Shown here in pieces: positions 15,521 through 22,890 of a stretch of 26,068 nt of DNA. Source of the stretch: Aminidesulfovibrio sp040307135. Its GTDB lineage: Bacteria > Desulfobacterota > Desulfovibrionia > Desulfovibrionales > Desulfovibrionaceae. The first letter of the stretch is position 1. Every line of letters begins with the position of its first letter. A program made the position numbers and the translations under genes. Below the pieces are notes generated by a model. That model saw only the letters and a program-made list of their open reading frames with translations. It was not told the DNA's origin and ran no database searches. The DNA is taken from assembly GCA_040307135.1 (NCBI GenBank), contig JAWRKD010000061.1, positions 1-26,068 on the forward strand. The letters are read 5' to 3'.

Positions 15521-16102
15521 ATGCCTACAGCCACGAATCCGCCAGACAAGGCTTCCTCCCATGAATCCAAGGTGGAGGTCTCCCTGACCCCCGAGGGGTT
15601 GCCCCAGCTTTTCCGCGACTTGGCCGCCAGCTTGGAGGGCAGGCCGGGGGGCGCCCTGGACGGGGCCGAGATCAGGGGCTGCTCCAAGCTCAAGATCGAG
15701 GTCAAGCACAAGGCAGGCCGCACCGTGGTCAAGGTCAAGGCCAAGCACGAGGAGGCCGTGGCCCGGACCCCGGCCAAGGCGGCCGCCCGGACCCCGGCCA
15801 GTGCCGCCGCGGGCCGCCCCAGGTACGGCTCCCTGAAGAAGCGCCTGAAATTCTCCTGGAAGGCCGTGCAGGAGGCCGTGGCCGCCGGTTCCCTGCCTGC
15901 GGAGACCGCGGCCGCCGCGTTCCTGGCCGATTCCGAACTCATGATGGCCTTTCCGGGCAAGGGCGACGAATACTACGCGCCCTATGCCGAGGCCCTGGCC
16001 GCGTTCCGGCAGGCCCTGGGCCGGGGGGACCTGGCCGCCCTGAAACGGACCTGCGCCGCGCTGGACCGGGTCAAGGTCCAGTGCCACGCCCGCCACAAGT
16101 GA
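15521..16102 (+). CDS. GAK system XXXCH-type protein
   Basis: This is a 193-residue soluble protein that heads the GAK operon. The N-terminal part (about residues 18-72) includes KVEVSLTPEGLPQLFRDLAA and then KLKIEVKHKAGRTVVKVKAK, which is similar in style to amphi-Trp domains. A low-complexity Ala/Arg/Pro linker follows (about 81-100), then a helical C-terminal domain. The protein ends VKVQCHARHK; Cys188-His189 match the Cys-His pair that I recall gives the XXXCH family its name. No transmembrane segment or signal peptide is seen. The ribosome-binding site is modest (AGGGA close to the ATG). The function is not known; the conserved CH could be a metal ligand or a modification site. Family assignment is from recall of motif and context. 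Confidence 0.8.
   Translation: MPTATNPPDKASSHESKVEVSLTPEGLPQLFRDLAASLEGRPGGALDGAEIRGCSKLKIEVKHKAGRTVVKVKAKHEEAVARTPAKAAARTPASAAAGRPRYGSLKKRLKFSWKAVQEAVAAGSLPAETAAAAFLADSELMMAFPGKGDEYYAPYAEALAAFRQALGRGDLAALKRTCAALDRVKVQCHARHK
15761..15808 (+). repeat. Two-copy 24-base tandem repeat in the XXXCH gene linker
   Basis: Units at 15761-15784 and 15785-15808 share their first 16 bases and encode ARTPAKAA and ARTPASAA. The repeat is in frame and expands the flexible linker between the two domains. Confidence 0.85.
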
Positions 16103-16107
16103 GCCCC

Positions 16108-17307
16108 ATGGACGCCAAGAAGGGCATACAGCTCGTGCGCGGGGGCCGCGCGGCCGCCGCCGGCCAGCCCGAGTCGCCGGAGGACGTTTCCCCGGAGATC
16201 ACGGAGCAGGACCAGGAGATCTTCTTCCGGGTCATCGCCGAGGACCTGACCCCGGAGCAGGTGGAGCGGGTGGCGCGGCCGCCGCGCACCTATCCCCGCG
16301 AAAAATCCGTGCTGGCCACCCACTGGCACCCGGAATTCGTGCCCATGGATCTCATCGCCCGGCGCATCGACGCGGCCTTCCCGCAACGGGAGGAGGAGCT
16401 CATCATCCCCACCCAGCACAACGTGCTCCTGCACTGGGGTCCGTACGCCGGCGTGGAGGTGGACTGCTATTCCCGGGGCTTCAACCAGAAGGTCCAGCTC
16501 CTGCTGCACTTCCATGAGAGCCGCCTGCGCGGCGAGAACGCCGGGGTGTTGCGCTCCATGCTGGCGCACACCTTCCAGTACCGCTCCTCCCAGCTCTTCG
16601 ACTTTCTGTCCACGCTCACCCGGCCGCACGCCGAGCGCCTGGACAGGGCCGCCCGCGAGACCGGCGCGGACGCCGTGCTGGTGGAGTTCGTGCGGGCCTA
16701 CGCCGCCAAGATCGAGAAGCTCCTGGAACGGCACAGCGACCAGGTGCCGCCGGACGCCATCAAGAACAAGCTCGTGCGCAACTTCTTCGACACCCTGCGG
16801 CCGCGCTACGGCGACGGGCTCATCAACAAGGCCCAGGCCTTCCTCAAGGAGGTCAAGGCCCTGGTCAAGACCGGCTTCTCCCTGGGCTACTTCTACCGCA
16901 CCTCGGAGATCATCGAGGAGGCCCGGGCCCTGGGGGGCTGCGTGGTGGTGCCGCATCCCGAGCAGTTCTGGCCCATCCTCCTGGCGGACTACGACGTGGA
17001 CGGCTTCGAGATCTGGAATCCGCAGTCCCAGCGCTACACCGAGTTCCTCATCGGCGTGGTGAGCCGCAAGAACGCGGCCCAGTCCGCCCTCAGGCCCTCG
17101 GCCCGGCGCTTTCTCGTCTTCATGGGCGACGACACGCACATGGGCGAGAAGGTCAAGGAGCCGGAGTACCAGGACAGCCTCAAGGCCGAGCGCGAGATCG
17201 GGCTCCAGCCCGCCTGGGACGACCTTTCCATCAACAAGCAGCTCATCCTGGCCGGCATGGACAAGGCCGGGATCATTCGGGAATACAAAAACCGGCTCAA
17301 CGGCTGA
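16108..17307 (+). CDS. PHP-superfamily-like metal-dependent phosphoesterase in the GAK operon
   Basis: This 399-residue soluble protein carries a spread of metal-ligand motifs like those of the PHP fold: HWH (His72, His74), a glutamate in GVEVDC (Glu117), VVPHPEQ (His283) and GDDTHMG (Asp342, His344). PHP enzymes hydrolyse phosphoesters with two or three metal ions, for example polymerase-associated exonucleases and histidinol phosphatase. The segment between about 130 and 270 is helical and charged and may be an insertion or lid. I chose the ATG at 16108, five bases after the preceding stop. A GTG at 16099 would give a GTGA overlap and is possible. The protein is not one of the standard GAK components I recall, so its place inside this operon is informative. 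The substrate is unknown. Confidence 0.78.
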   Translation: MDAKKGIQLVRGGRAAAAGQPESPEDVSPEITEQDQEIFFRVIAEDLTPEQVERVARPPRTYPREKSVLATHWHPEFVPMDLIARRIDAAFPQREEELIIPTQHNVLLHWGPYAGVEVDCYSRGFNQKVQLLLHFHESRLRGENAGVLRSMLAHTFQYRSSQLFDFLSTLTRPHAERLDRAARETGADAVLVEFVRAYAAKIEKLLERHSDQVPPDAIKNKLVRNFFDTLRPRYGDGLINKAQAFLKEVKALVKTGFSLGYFYRTSEIIEEARALGGCVVVPHPEQFWPILLADYDVDGFEIWNPQSQRYTEFLIGVVSRKNAAQSALRPSARRFLVFMGDDTHMGEKVKEPEYQDSLKAEREIGLQPAWDDLSINKQLILAGMDKAGIIREYKNRLNG

Positions 17308-17327
17308 GCCGCCACAAGGAGCCACGC

Positions 17328-17597
17328 ATGGGCGACGAGAAATTCACCTTCGAGTCCCTGCAGGACCCCAAGACCATCCGGGACTACCTCCAGTCCGTCA
17401 TCGACGGCATCGACAAGGGCCGGGTCATCCTCACCACCGAGGGCCAGGAGATCGTGCTCCACCCCGCCAGCCTGCTCAAGTTCTCGGTGAAGGCCAAGAA
17501 GAAGTCCGACGGCGGCAAGCTCAACCTGTCCATCGCCTGGAAAGAGAGCAAGCGGGAGGCGTTCAAGGCCGGGGACTCCATCTCCATCTCCTCGTAA
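17328..17597 (+). CDS. Amphi-Trp domain protein (first copy)
   Basis: This 89-residue protein consists almost wholly of one amphi-Trp domain. It has a helix (TIRDYLQSVIDGIDKG), two strands (VILTTEGQEIVLHP), then KFSVKAKKK and a closing strand LNLSIAWKES containing the signature tryptophan. AAGGAG lies 6 bases before the ATG. Members of this family are small and found in several contexts including GAK loci; their role is unknown. A second copy closes the operon at 22449. The short size and strong ribosome-binding site suggest high expression relative to the enzymes, which would suit a carrier or substrate protein; that is inference. Confidence 0.85.
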   Translation: MGDEKFTFESLQDPKTIRDYLQSVIDGIDKGRVILTTEGQEIVLHPASLLKFSVKAKKKSDGGKLNLSIAWKESKREAFKAGDSISISS

Positions 17598-17602
17598 TTC
17601 CT

Positions 17603-19249
17603 ATGATGCAGCCCATCGAAGGCCTCGGCGAGAACTTCAAGTTCCTCGTCCTTGAGGTGTCCAACCAGTTGCAGTCGGCCCGGGAGTTCCTGGGCGCGCC
17701 CTCGCACGATCTCTACGACAAGATCGTGTCCCGCGACGATTACATCGACAACCTCAAGAACATCATCGAGAACAAGTGCTTCTCCACCATCCACCGGGAG
17801 AAGGACCTCTCCAAGCACGCCCTCAACCAGATCCGCTCGGTGCAGATCATCTGCGTGAACCTGGAGCGCATCGCGGACTTCTGCGTGAACATCGTGCGCC
17901 AAGTGGGCTATTTCCACGATCCGGGCTTCCTCGGCCGCTTTGAGTACAAGGAGATGATCGACCACATCCTGGAGTGCCTGGCCCTGATCCAGTCCTCGCG
18001 GGACAAGGGCGACCTCTCCGGGGCGCTGACCATCTGCCGCTCGGAGTTCGAGCTGGACCGGATGTACAAGAAGAACTTCGATCGCATCATGGCCGAGCTG
18101 CGCACGGGCCTCCATGTGGAGGACCTCATCACCGCGCTGTTCATCATCCGCTACCTGGAGCGCATCGGGGATTCGCTGCTCAACGTGGGCGAGGCCCTCA
18201 TCTTCGCCATCATCGGCGAGAAGATCAAGATCGAGCAGTTCCAGGCCCTGCAGCAGACCCTGAGCAAGAGCGGCATCAACGCGCCCCTGTCCGAGATCGA
18301 CTTCCAGTCCATCTGGGGCTCGCGTTCGGGCTGCCGCATCAGCCGGGTCAGCGCCAAGGACCAGCGCATGGATCCTGCCCAGGGCAGCATCTTCAAGGAA
18401 GGCAACGTCCACAAGATCCGCCGCGAACGGGAGAACATCGAGTCCTGGACCAGCATCTACCCCGGCCTGGGACCCAAGATATTCAGCTACCACGAGGACG
18501 GCGAGACCGCTTCCATGCTCGTGGAGTTCCTCTCCGGCTGCACCTTGGACGAGATCCTGCTCACGGCTGGCGAGGACATCATCGAGAACGCCTGGTTCGT
18601 GTTGCGCGAGACCCTGGCCGACATCTGGAAGACCACCCTGGTGGCTGCGCCCGCGCCCTCGGAGAGCATGCGTCAGCTCACCTCGCGCCTGGACTCCGTG
18701 CTCCAGGTGCATCCCTCGTTCCGGCGCGCCCGCCGCGGCATCGGCGAGACCGGCATCCTCTCCACCGAGGAGCTGCTGGCCGCCTGCCGGGAACTGGAAA
18801 AGGACCTCACCGCGCCGGTCACGGTCTTCACCCACGGCGACTTCAACCTGAACAACGTCGTCTATAACCACGCCGAGCAGCGCATCCACTTCATCGACCT
18901 CTACCGCTCGGGCCGCGGTGACTTCCTCCAGGACGTGGCCGTGTTCCTGGTCTCCAATTTCCGGGTGCCGGTGTTCACGCCCGAGATCCGCGTGCGGCTC
19001 AACCGGATGATCGCCTGGATGTACGACTTCGCCGCCCAGTGGGCCGCGGGGCGCGGCGACGCCACCTACCAGGCCCGGCTCTGCCTGGCCCTGGCGCGGT
19101 CCTTCTACACCTCCACCCGTTTCGAGATGAACCACGACTTCGCTGAGGAGATGTACCTGCGGGCCGTCTATCTCCTGGAAAAGTTCCTGCGGCACCAGGG
19201 CAGCCCCTGGGAGGCCTTCGTGCTGCCCGTGGACGTGCTCTATTCCTGA
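17603..19249 (+). CDS. PhoU domain fused to an aminoglycoside-phosphotransferase-like kinase domain
   Basis: This is a 548-residue two-domain protein. Residues 1 to about 215 form a PhoU-type helical domain with two repeats of the acidic metal-binding signature: LERIADFCVNI (Glu88, Asp92) and LERIGDSLLNV (Glu186, Asp190). From about residue 255 an APH/choline-kinase-like domain follows, with VHKIRRERE as a possible ATP-lysine strand, the Brenner motif HGDFNLNN (His411, Asp413, Asn418) and the metal-binding aspartate in HFIDLYR (Asp432). It starts 5 bases after the amphi-Trp stop with no clear ribosome-binding site, so it probably relies on coupled translation. PhoU domains sense phosphate status in partnership with Pst transporters, none of which is encoded here. 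The kinase substrate is unknown, and I know of no characterised protein with this domain pair. Confidence 0.87.
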   Translation: MMQPIEGLGENFKFLVLEVSNQLQSAREFLGAPSHDLYDKIVSRDDYIDNLKNIIENKCFSTIHREKDLSKHALNQIRSVQIICVNLERIADFCVNIVRQVGYFHDPGFLGRFEYKEMIDHILECLALIQSSRDKGDLSGALTICRSEFELDRMYKKNFDRIMAELRTGLHVEDLITALFIIRYLERIGDSLLNVGEALIFAIIGEKIKIEQFQALQQTLSKSGINAPLSEIDFQSIWGSRSGCRISRVSAKDQRMDPAQGSIFKEGNVHKIRRERENIESWTSIYPGLGPKIFSYHEDGETASMLVEFLSGCTLDEILLTAGEDIIENAWFVLRETLADIWKTTLVAAPAPSESMRQLTSRLDSVLQVHPSFRRARRGIGETGILSTEELLAACRELEKDLTAPVTVFTHGDFNLNNVVYNHAEQRIHFIDLYRSGRGDFLQDVAVFLVSNFRVPVFTPEIRVRLNRMIAWMYDFAAQWAAGRGDATYQARLCLALARSFYTSTRFEMNHDFAEEMYLRAVYLLEKFLRHQGSPWEAFVLPVDVLYS

Positions 19250-19271
19250 AAACGAAGACCAAGGACACGGC

Positions 19272-20144
19272 ATGAAAATCGGCGTTGTGGGCACCAAGGG
19301 CGGCTGGTCCTCGGAACTTCTGGCCGACGCGCTGGGCGCGCGCACCGGCTACCGGCTCCTGGTGGAGCCCGAGCGCATCCGGCTGGACCTACCCTCGGGC
19401 CGGGCGTTCTACGGCGACACGGACCTCTCGCAGCTGGACGGCCTGGTCATCAAGAAGATCGGCGCGCGCTACTCCCCGGACCTCCTGGACCGGCTGGAGC
19501 TGCTGCGTTTCCTTTCCGAGCGAGGGCTGCCGGTGTTCTCCGACCCGCTGCGCATCCTGCGCGTGCTGGACCGGCTCAGCTGCACCGTCACGCTCCAGTC
19601 CGCGGGCATCCCCATGCCGCCCACCAGCATCACCGAGGACGTGGACCAGGCCCTGGCTGCGGTGGAGGAGTACGGCGAGGCCGTGTTCAAGCCGCTCTAC
19701 ACCTCCAAGGCCCGCGGCATGTTCGTGCTCCGGCCCGGCCCCGAGGCCCGCGAGACCATCGCGGACTATGCCCGCGAATACCCCATCATGTACATCCAGA
19801 AAACCGTGGACCTGCGCGGCCGGGACCTGGGCGTGACCTTCCTGGGCGGCGAGTACCTGACCACCTACGCCCGCTGCAAGCAGAACGGGGCCTGGAACAC
19901 CACCACGGTCTCGGGCGGCAAGTACGCGCCCTTCGACCCGCCGGACGAGGTCATCGAGCTGGCCCGGAAGGCCCAGGACCTCTTCGGCCTGGACTTCACC
20001 TGCGTGGACGTGGCCCTCACCGATGACGGCCCCTGCGTCTTCGAGGTCTCGGCCTTCGGCGGTTTCCGAGGCCTGCTGGAGGCACGCGGCCTGGACGCCG
20101 CAGGGCTCTACGCCGAACACGTGCTGGCCAGGGTGCGGCCGTGA
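19272..20144 (+). CDS. GAK system ATP-grasp enzyme
   Basis: This is a 290-residue RimK-like ATP-grasp enzyme, the class that joins a carboxylate to an amine or thiol through an acyl-phosphate. The central-domain lysine is in VFKPLYTSKARG (Lys140), and MYIQKTVDLRGRDLGVTFLG is the strand and loop around the nucleotide. The C-terminal metal-binding strand is CVFEVSAFGGFRG (Glu258), where the asparagine usual in E-x-N is Ser260. An N-terminal Rossmann-like half precedes it (KIGVVGTKGG). AAGGA lies 6 bases before the ATG. Its stop overlaps the kinase start by four bases. The altered E-V-S triad suggests modified metal coordination but need not abolish activity. Family assignment to GAK is by sequence style and neighbours. 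Confidence 0.87.
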   Translation: MKIGVVGTKGGWSSELLADALGARTGYRLLVEPERIRLDLPSGRAFYGDTDLSQLDGLVIKKIGARYSPDLLDRLELLRFLSERGLPVFSDPLRILRVLDRLSCTVTLQSAGIPMPPTSITEDVDQALAAVEEYGEAVFKPLYTSKARGMFVLRPGPEARETIADYAREYPIMYIQKTVDLRGRDLGVTFLGGEYLTTYARCKQNGAWNTTTVSGGKYAPFDPPDEVIELARKAQDLFGLDFTCVDVALTDDGPCVFEVSAFGGFRGLLEARGLDAAGLYAEHVLARVRP

Positions 20145-21217
20145 GCGCCCCCGCCCGTGCCGAACTGGTGGCGGCCCTGCGCCGCGACTCGCCCGCCACT
20201 CACGCCCTGCATCTGGACCTGGGCTCCTGCTCCCTGGAATGCCGCACCAGCGATCCGGCCCTGCGCGACGAGCTGGCCCGCTACTTTTCCAGCTTCATCG
20301 TGGCCCCCGGCCCGGCCGACATCCTGATCACCGTGCACGAGGCCGCGGCCCCGGACTGGGGGCTGGCCTACGCGGAGAAGGCCCCGGACCCGGGCAAGAC
20401 CAAGGTCAAGGAGGAGTTCCTGGACATCGAGGGCGGCCGGGTGGTGCGCAAGCGCCTCACGGGCATGGTCTTCGTCTTCGGCCGCGGCGAAAACGCCTGC
20501 GTGGGGCCGTGCGCGGCCAACGCCAACCAGGTGGTCAACTTCATCAACAACCGGCACATCGAGTTTCTGCTCAACCGGGGCTGCCTTCTGGGGCACGCCT
20601 CGGGCGTGGCCCGCGACGGCCGGGGCCTGAGCCTGGCCGGGTTCTCGGGCATGGGCAAGTCCACCCTGGCCCTGCATCTCATGAGCCGCGGCCTGACCTT
20701 CGTCTCCAACGACCGCATGCTTGTGGAGCGCGAGGGCCGCGGCCTGCGCATGCACGGGGTGGCCAAGCAGCCGCGCATCAACCCCGGCACGGCCCTGAAC
20801 AACCCGGACCTGGCCTGCATCGTGGCCCCGGAGGACCGGCGGCGCTTCGGGGACATGACCCCGGAGGAACTCTGGAAGCTGGAGCACAAGTACGACGCCC
20901 TGGTGGAGGAGTGCTTCGGACCCGGCCGTTTCCAGCTCACCGCGCCCATGCGGGGCCTGGTCGTCCTCAACTGGCGGCGCGGCGAGGGGCCGGCTTCGGC
21001 CCGGCTGGTGGACCCGGCCGGCCGCCGCGACCTCCTGGCCGCCTTCATCAAGGCCCCGGGCGTCTTCTACCTCTCCGACGGCCGCCCCGAGCCCACGGAG
21101 CAGGACTACGTGGACCTGCTCTCCCGCGCCGCGCTCATCGAGATCAGCGGCGGCGTGGACTTCGACCGGGCCGCGGACGTCTGCGTGCGCTTCCTGGAGG
21201 AGGGGAGGGTGGGGTGA
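20141..21217 (+). CDS. HprK-related kinase B (GAK system)
   Basis: This is a 358-residue protein related to HPr kinase/phosphorylase, an unusual P-loop enzyme that phosphorylates a serine on HPr. The Walker A loop is GFSGMGKST (167-175). The following catalytic region reads LTFVSNDRML (Ser189, Asn190, Asp191), where HprK has an ADD-type sequence; the second aspartate is kept. The N-terminal half (1-145) lacks the HprK N-domain and is GAK-specific. It starts at a GTG overlapping the ATP-grasp stop (GTGA), and its end overlaps the CofD-like gene in the same way. No HPr or PTS gene lies in the window, so the substrate is probably a GAK protein. Confidence in the family is high; the reaction is inferred. 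Confidence 0.87.
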   Translation: MSAPARAELVAALRRDSPATHALHLDLGSCSLECRTSDPALRDELARYFSSFIVAPGPADILITVHEAAAPDWGLAYAEKAPDPGKTKVKEEFLDIEGGRVVRKRLTGMVFVFGRGENACVGPCAANANQVVNFINNRHIEFLLNRGCLLGHASGVARDGRGLSLAGFSGMGKSTLALHLMSRGLTFVSNDRMLVEREGRGLRMHGVAKQPRINPGTALNNPDLACIVAPEDRRRFGDMTPEELWKLEHKYDALVEECFGPGRFQLTAPMRGLVVLNWRRGEGPASARLVDPAGRRDLLAAFIKAPGVFYLSDGRPEPTEQDYVDLLSRAALIEISGGVDFDRAADVCVRFLEEGRVG

Positions 21218-22401
21218 GCCGGATCACGCTCTGCCGCGAGATCGAGGTGCCCGACGCCCTCCAGACGGCCCGCTTCCAGAAGGCCCCGGAGCTGGGGCCG
21301 CGCCTGCTCTTTTTCAGCGGCGGCACGGCCCTGCGCGGGCTGTCGCGGCGGCTGGTGGACTTCACCCACAATTCGGCGCACATCCTCACGCCCTTTGACT
21401 CCGGCGGCAGCTCGGCCAAGATCCGCAAGGCATTCCAGATGCCGGCCATCGGCGACGTGCGGGCCCGGCTCATGGACCTGGCCGACACCACCCTGCGCGG
21501 CAACCACGAGGTGGTGGCCCTCTTCGCCCACCGCTTCCCGGCCGATGGCCGCCGCCTGGAGGACCAGCTCCTGCGCATGGCCCAGGGCCGCCACCCCCTG
21601 GTCTCCTGCATCCCGGACCCCATGCGCAAGATCATCCGCAACCACCTGGCCACCTTCCTGGAGCAGATGCCCGCGGACTTCGACCTGCGCGGGGCCAGCA
21701 TCGGCAACCTGGTGCTCACCGCGGGCTACCTCACCAACCGCCGCCTGTTCGACCCGGTGATCTACATCTTTTCGCGGCTCATTCAGGCCCGCGGCGAGGT
21801 GCGGCCCGTGGTCAACAAGCACCTGCACCTGGGCGCGCGCCTGGCCGACGGCCGCCTGGTCCTGGGCCAGCACCTGCTCACGGGCAAGGAATGCCCGCCC
21901 CTGGACAGCCCCATACAGGAGCTCTTTCTGTCCTCTTCGCTGGACGCGGAGCAGCGCGTGGAGGCGCCCATCCGCACCAAGATGCGCGAACTCATCGCCT
22001 CGGCGGATCTGGTCTGCTACGCCCCGGGCAGCTTCTATTCGAGCCTGGTGGCCACGATCCTGCCCCAAGGCGTGGGCAAGGCCGTGGCCCGCGCCCGCGG
22101 CCCCAAGGTCTATGTGCCGAGCACGGGCACGGACCCCGAGGCCCTGGGCCTGGACCTGGGCGGTCAGGTGGAGGTCCTGCTCCGGCACCTGCGGCGCGAC
22201 GACCCCAGGCGCCTGAAGCACGCCGACGTGCTCCAGTTCGTGCTGCTGGATTCCAAAAACGGCGAGTACCGCGGCCGTCTGGACGCCGCGGCCCTGGCCC
22301 GGCGTGGGGTGCGGGTCCTGGACCTGCCCCTGGTCACGGCCGGGAGCGCGCCGCGGCTCGATCCCACGTTGTTGGCCCAAGCCCTCCTCTCCCTGGCCTG
22401 A
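21214..22401 (+). CDS. GAK system CofD-like protein
   Basis: This 395-residue protein is related to CofD (LPPG:Fo 2-phospho-L-lactate transferase) and YvcK. The N-terminal nucleotide-binding glycines are in FFSGGTALRGL (36-38). The conserved second loop is TPFDSGGSSAKIR (62-67), followed by PAIGDVRARLMDLAD (Gly80-Asp81), which matches the GGSS and GD motifs of the family. CofD transfers a phospholactyl group from an activated nucleotide, and YvcK binds UDP-sugars. The start is GTG at 21214, overlapping the kinase stop (GTGA), with a very purine-rich GGAGGAGGGGAGG just upstream. The frame stays open far upstream but without a plausible start in context. With the ATP-grasp and kinase it forms the enzymatic core of the operon. 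The substrate is not known. Confidence 0.87.
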   Translation: MSRITLCREIEVPDALQTARFQKAPELGPRLLFFSGGTALRGLSRRLVDFTHNSAHILTPFDSGGSSAKIRKAFQMPAIGDVRARLMDLADTTLRGNHEVVALFAHRFPADGRRLEDQLLRMAQGRHPLVSCIPDPMRKIIRNHLATFLEQMPADFDLRGASIGNLVLTAGYLTNRRLFDPVIYIFSRLIQARGEVRPVVNKHLHLGARLADGRLVLGQHLLTGKECPPLDSPIQELFLSSSLDAEQRVEAPIRTKMRELIASADLVCYAPGSFYSSLVATILPQGVGKAVARARGPKVYVPSTGTDPEALGLDLGGQVEVLLRHLRRDDPRRLKHADVLQFVLLDSKNGEYRGRLDAAALARRGVRVLDLPLVTAGSAPRLDPTLLAQALLSLA

Positions 22402-22417
22402 GGCGGGCGTTTGCGGA

Positions 22418-22423
22418 TATGAT
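22418..22423 (+). promoter_or_regulatory. Possible -10 element before the second amphi-Trp gene
   Basis: TATGAT matches the -10 consensus at five of six bases and lies 26 bases before the ATG at 22449. No good -35 hexamer is visible 16-18 bases upstream, so an extra promoter for this small gene is only a possibility. Confidence 0.28.
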
Positions 22424-22448
22424 CGACACATCCTCAAAGGAGCGCGTC

Positions 22449-22793
22449 ATGGAAAAGGAAAAGTGCAAGGTCGAGATCGAGCAGTACGTGGAGACCAAGG
22501 AAGCCATCAAGTACCTGGAAGACCTGGTCAAGGGACTCAAGTCCGGGACCATCGTGATCCAGCACGGCGAGGAGTCCGTGACCCTGACCCCGCCGGACAT
22601 GGTGGAACTGGAGCTGGAGGCCAAGCAGAAGAAGGACAAGTCCAAGTTCGTGCTGGAGCTGTCCTGGAAGTCCCTGCCGGCCACGGCCGAGGAGTGCTGC
22701 AAGGCCGAGGCCGCGGTCCCGGCCCCCAGGCCCGCCGCCGAAATGGCCGAGAAGAAGCCTGCCGAGGCCCCGGCCAAGCCGGTCAAGAAGTAG
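22449..22793 (+). CDS. Amphi-Trp domain protein (second copy)
   Basis: This is a 114-residue protein with an amphi-Trp domain in its first 75 residues. It has the helix EAIKYLEDLVKGLKSG, strands TIVIQHGEESVTLTP and VELELEAKQKK, then the signature strand FVLELSWKS. It aligns along its length with the copy at 17328. It differs in having a C-terminal Ala/Lys/Pro-rich tail after a double cysteine (EECCKAEAA), resembling the basic linker of the XXXCH protein. A strong AAAGGAG lies 6 bases upstream of the ATG. The gap after the CofD-like gene is 47 bases, the largest inside the operon, so it may be partly independent. It ends just before a long hairpin. Confidence 0.84.
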   Translation: MEKEKCKVEIEQYVETKEAIKYLEDLVKGLKSGTIVIQHGEESVTLTPPDMVELELEAKQKKDKSKFVLELSWKSLPATAEECCKAEAAVPAPRPAAEMAEKKPAEAPAKPVKK

Positions 22794-22809
22794 CTCCGGG
22801 CCTCTGATC

Positions 22810-22843
22810 CGGAAGGGGGCGGGCGGCGGTCCGTCCCCTTCCG
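22810..22843 (+). terminator. GC-rich hairpin ending the GAK operon (no T-tract)
   Basis: The arms 22810-22823 and 22830-22843 form a 14-bp stem (CGGAAGGGG pairing with CCCCTTCCG at its foot, two G-T pairs higher up) around a 6-base loop. No run of T follows, so it is not a classical intrinsic terminator. It may stabilise the 3' end or act with Rho. It sits 16 bases after the last GAK stop and just before the trkH promoter. Confidence 0.5.
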
Positions 22844-22855
22844 CGCGGTCCCAGG

Positions 22856-22884
22856 TTGCCCGCGGGCCGGACTCGCGGTACAAC
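22856..22884 (+). promoter_or_regulatory. Predicted leaderless promoter of the trkH-trkA-aroC operon
   Basis: TTGCCC at 22856-22861 and TACAAC at 22879-22884 are separated by exactly 17 bases. A start seven bases downstream falls on the ATG at 22891, so the transcript would have no leader. No ribosome-binding site is visible ahead of this ATG, which agrees. Confidence 0.5.
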
Positions 22885-22890
22885 CCCGCC

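Noticed and set aside
20023..21213. N-terminal extension of the CofD-like protein
   Set aside because: The frame is open far upstream but overlaps the kinase gene and has Arg/Pro/Gly-rich shadow composition. The GTG at 21214 has a strong purine-rich ribosome-binding region and a GTGA overlap.
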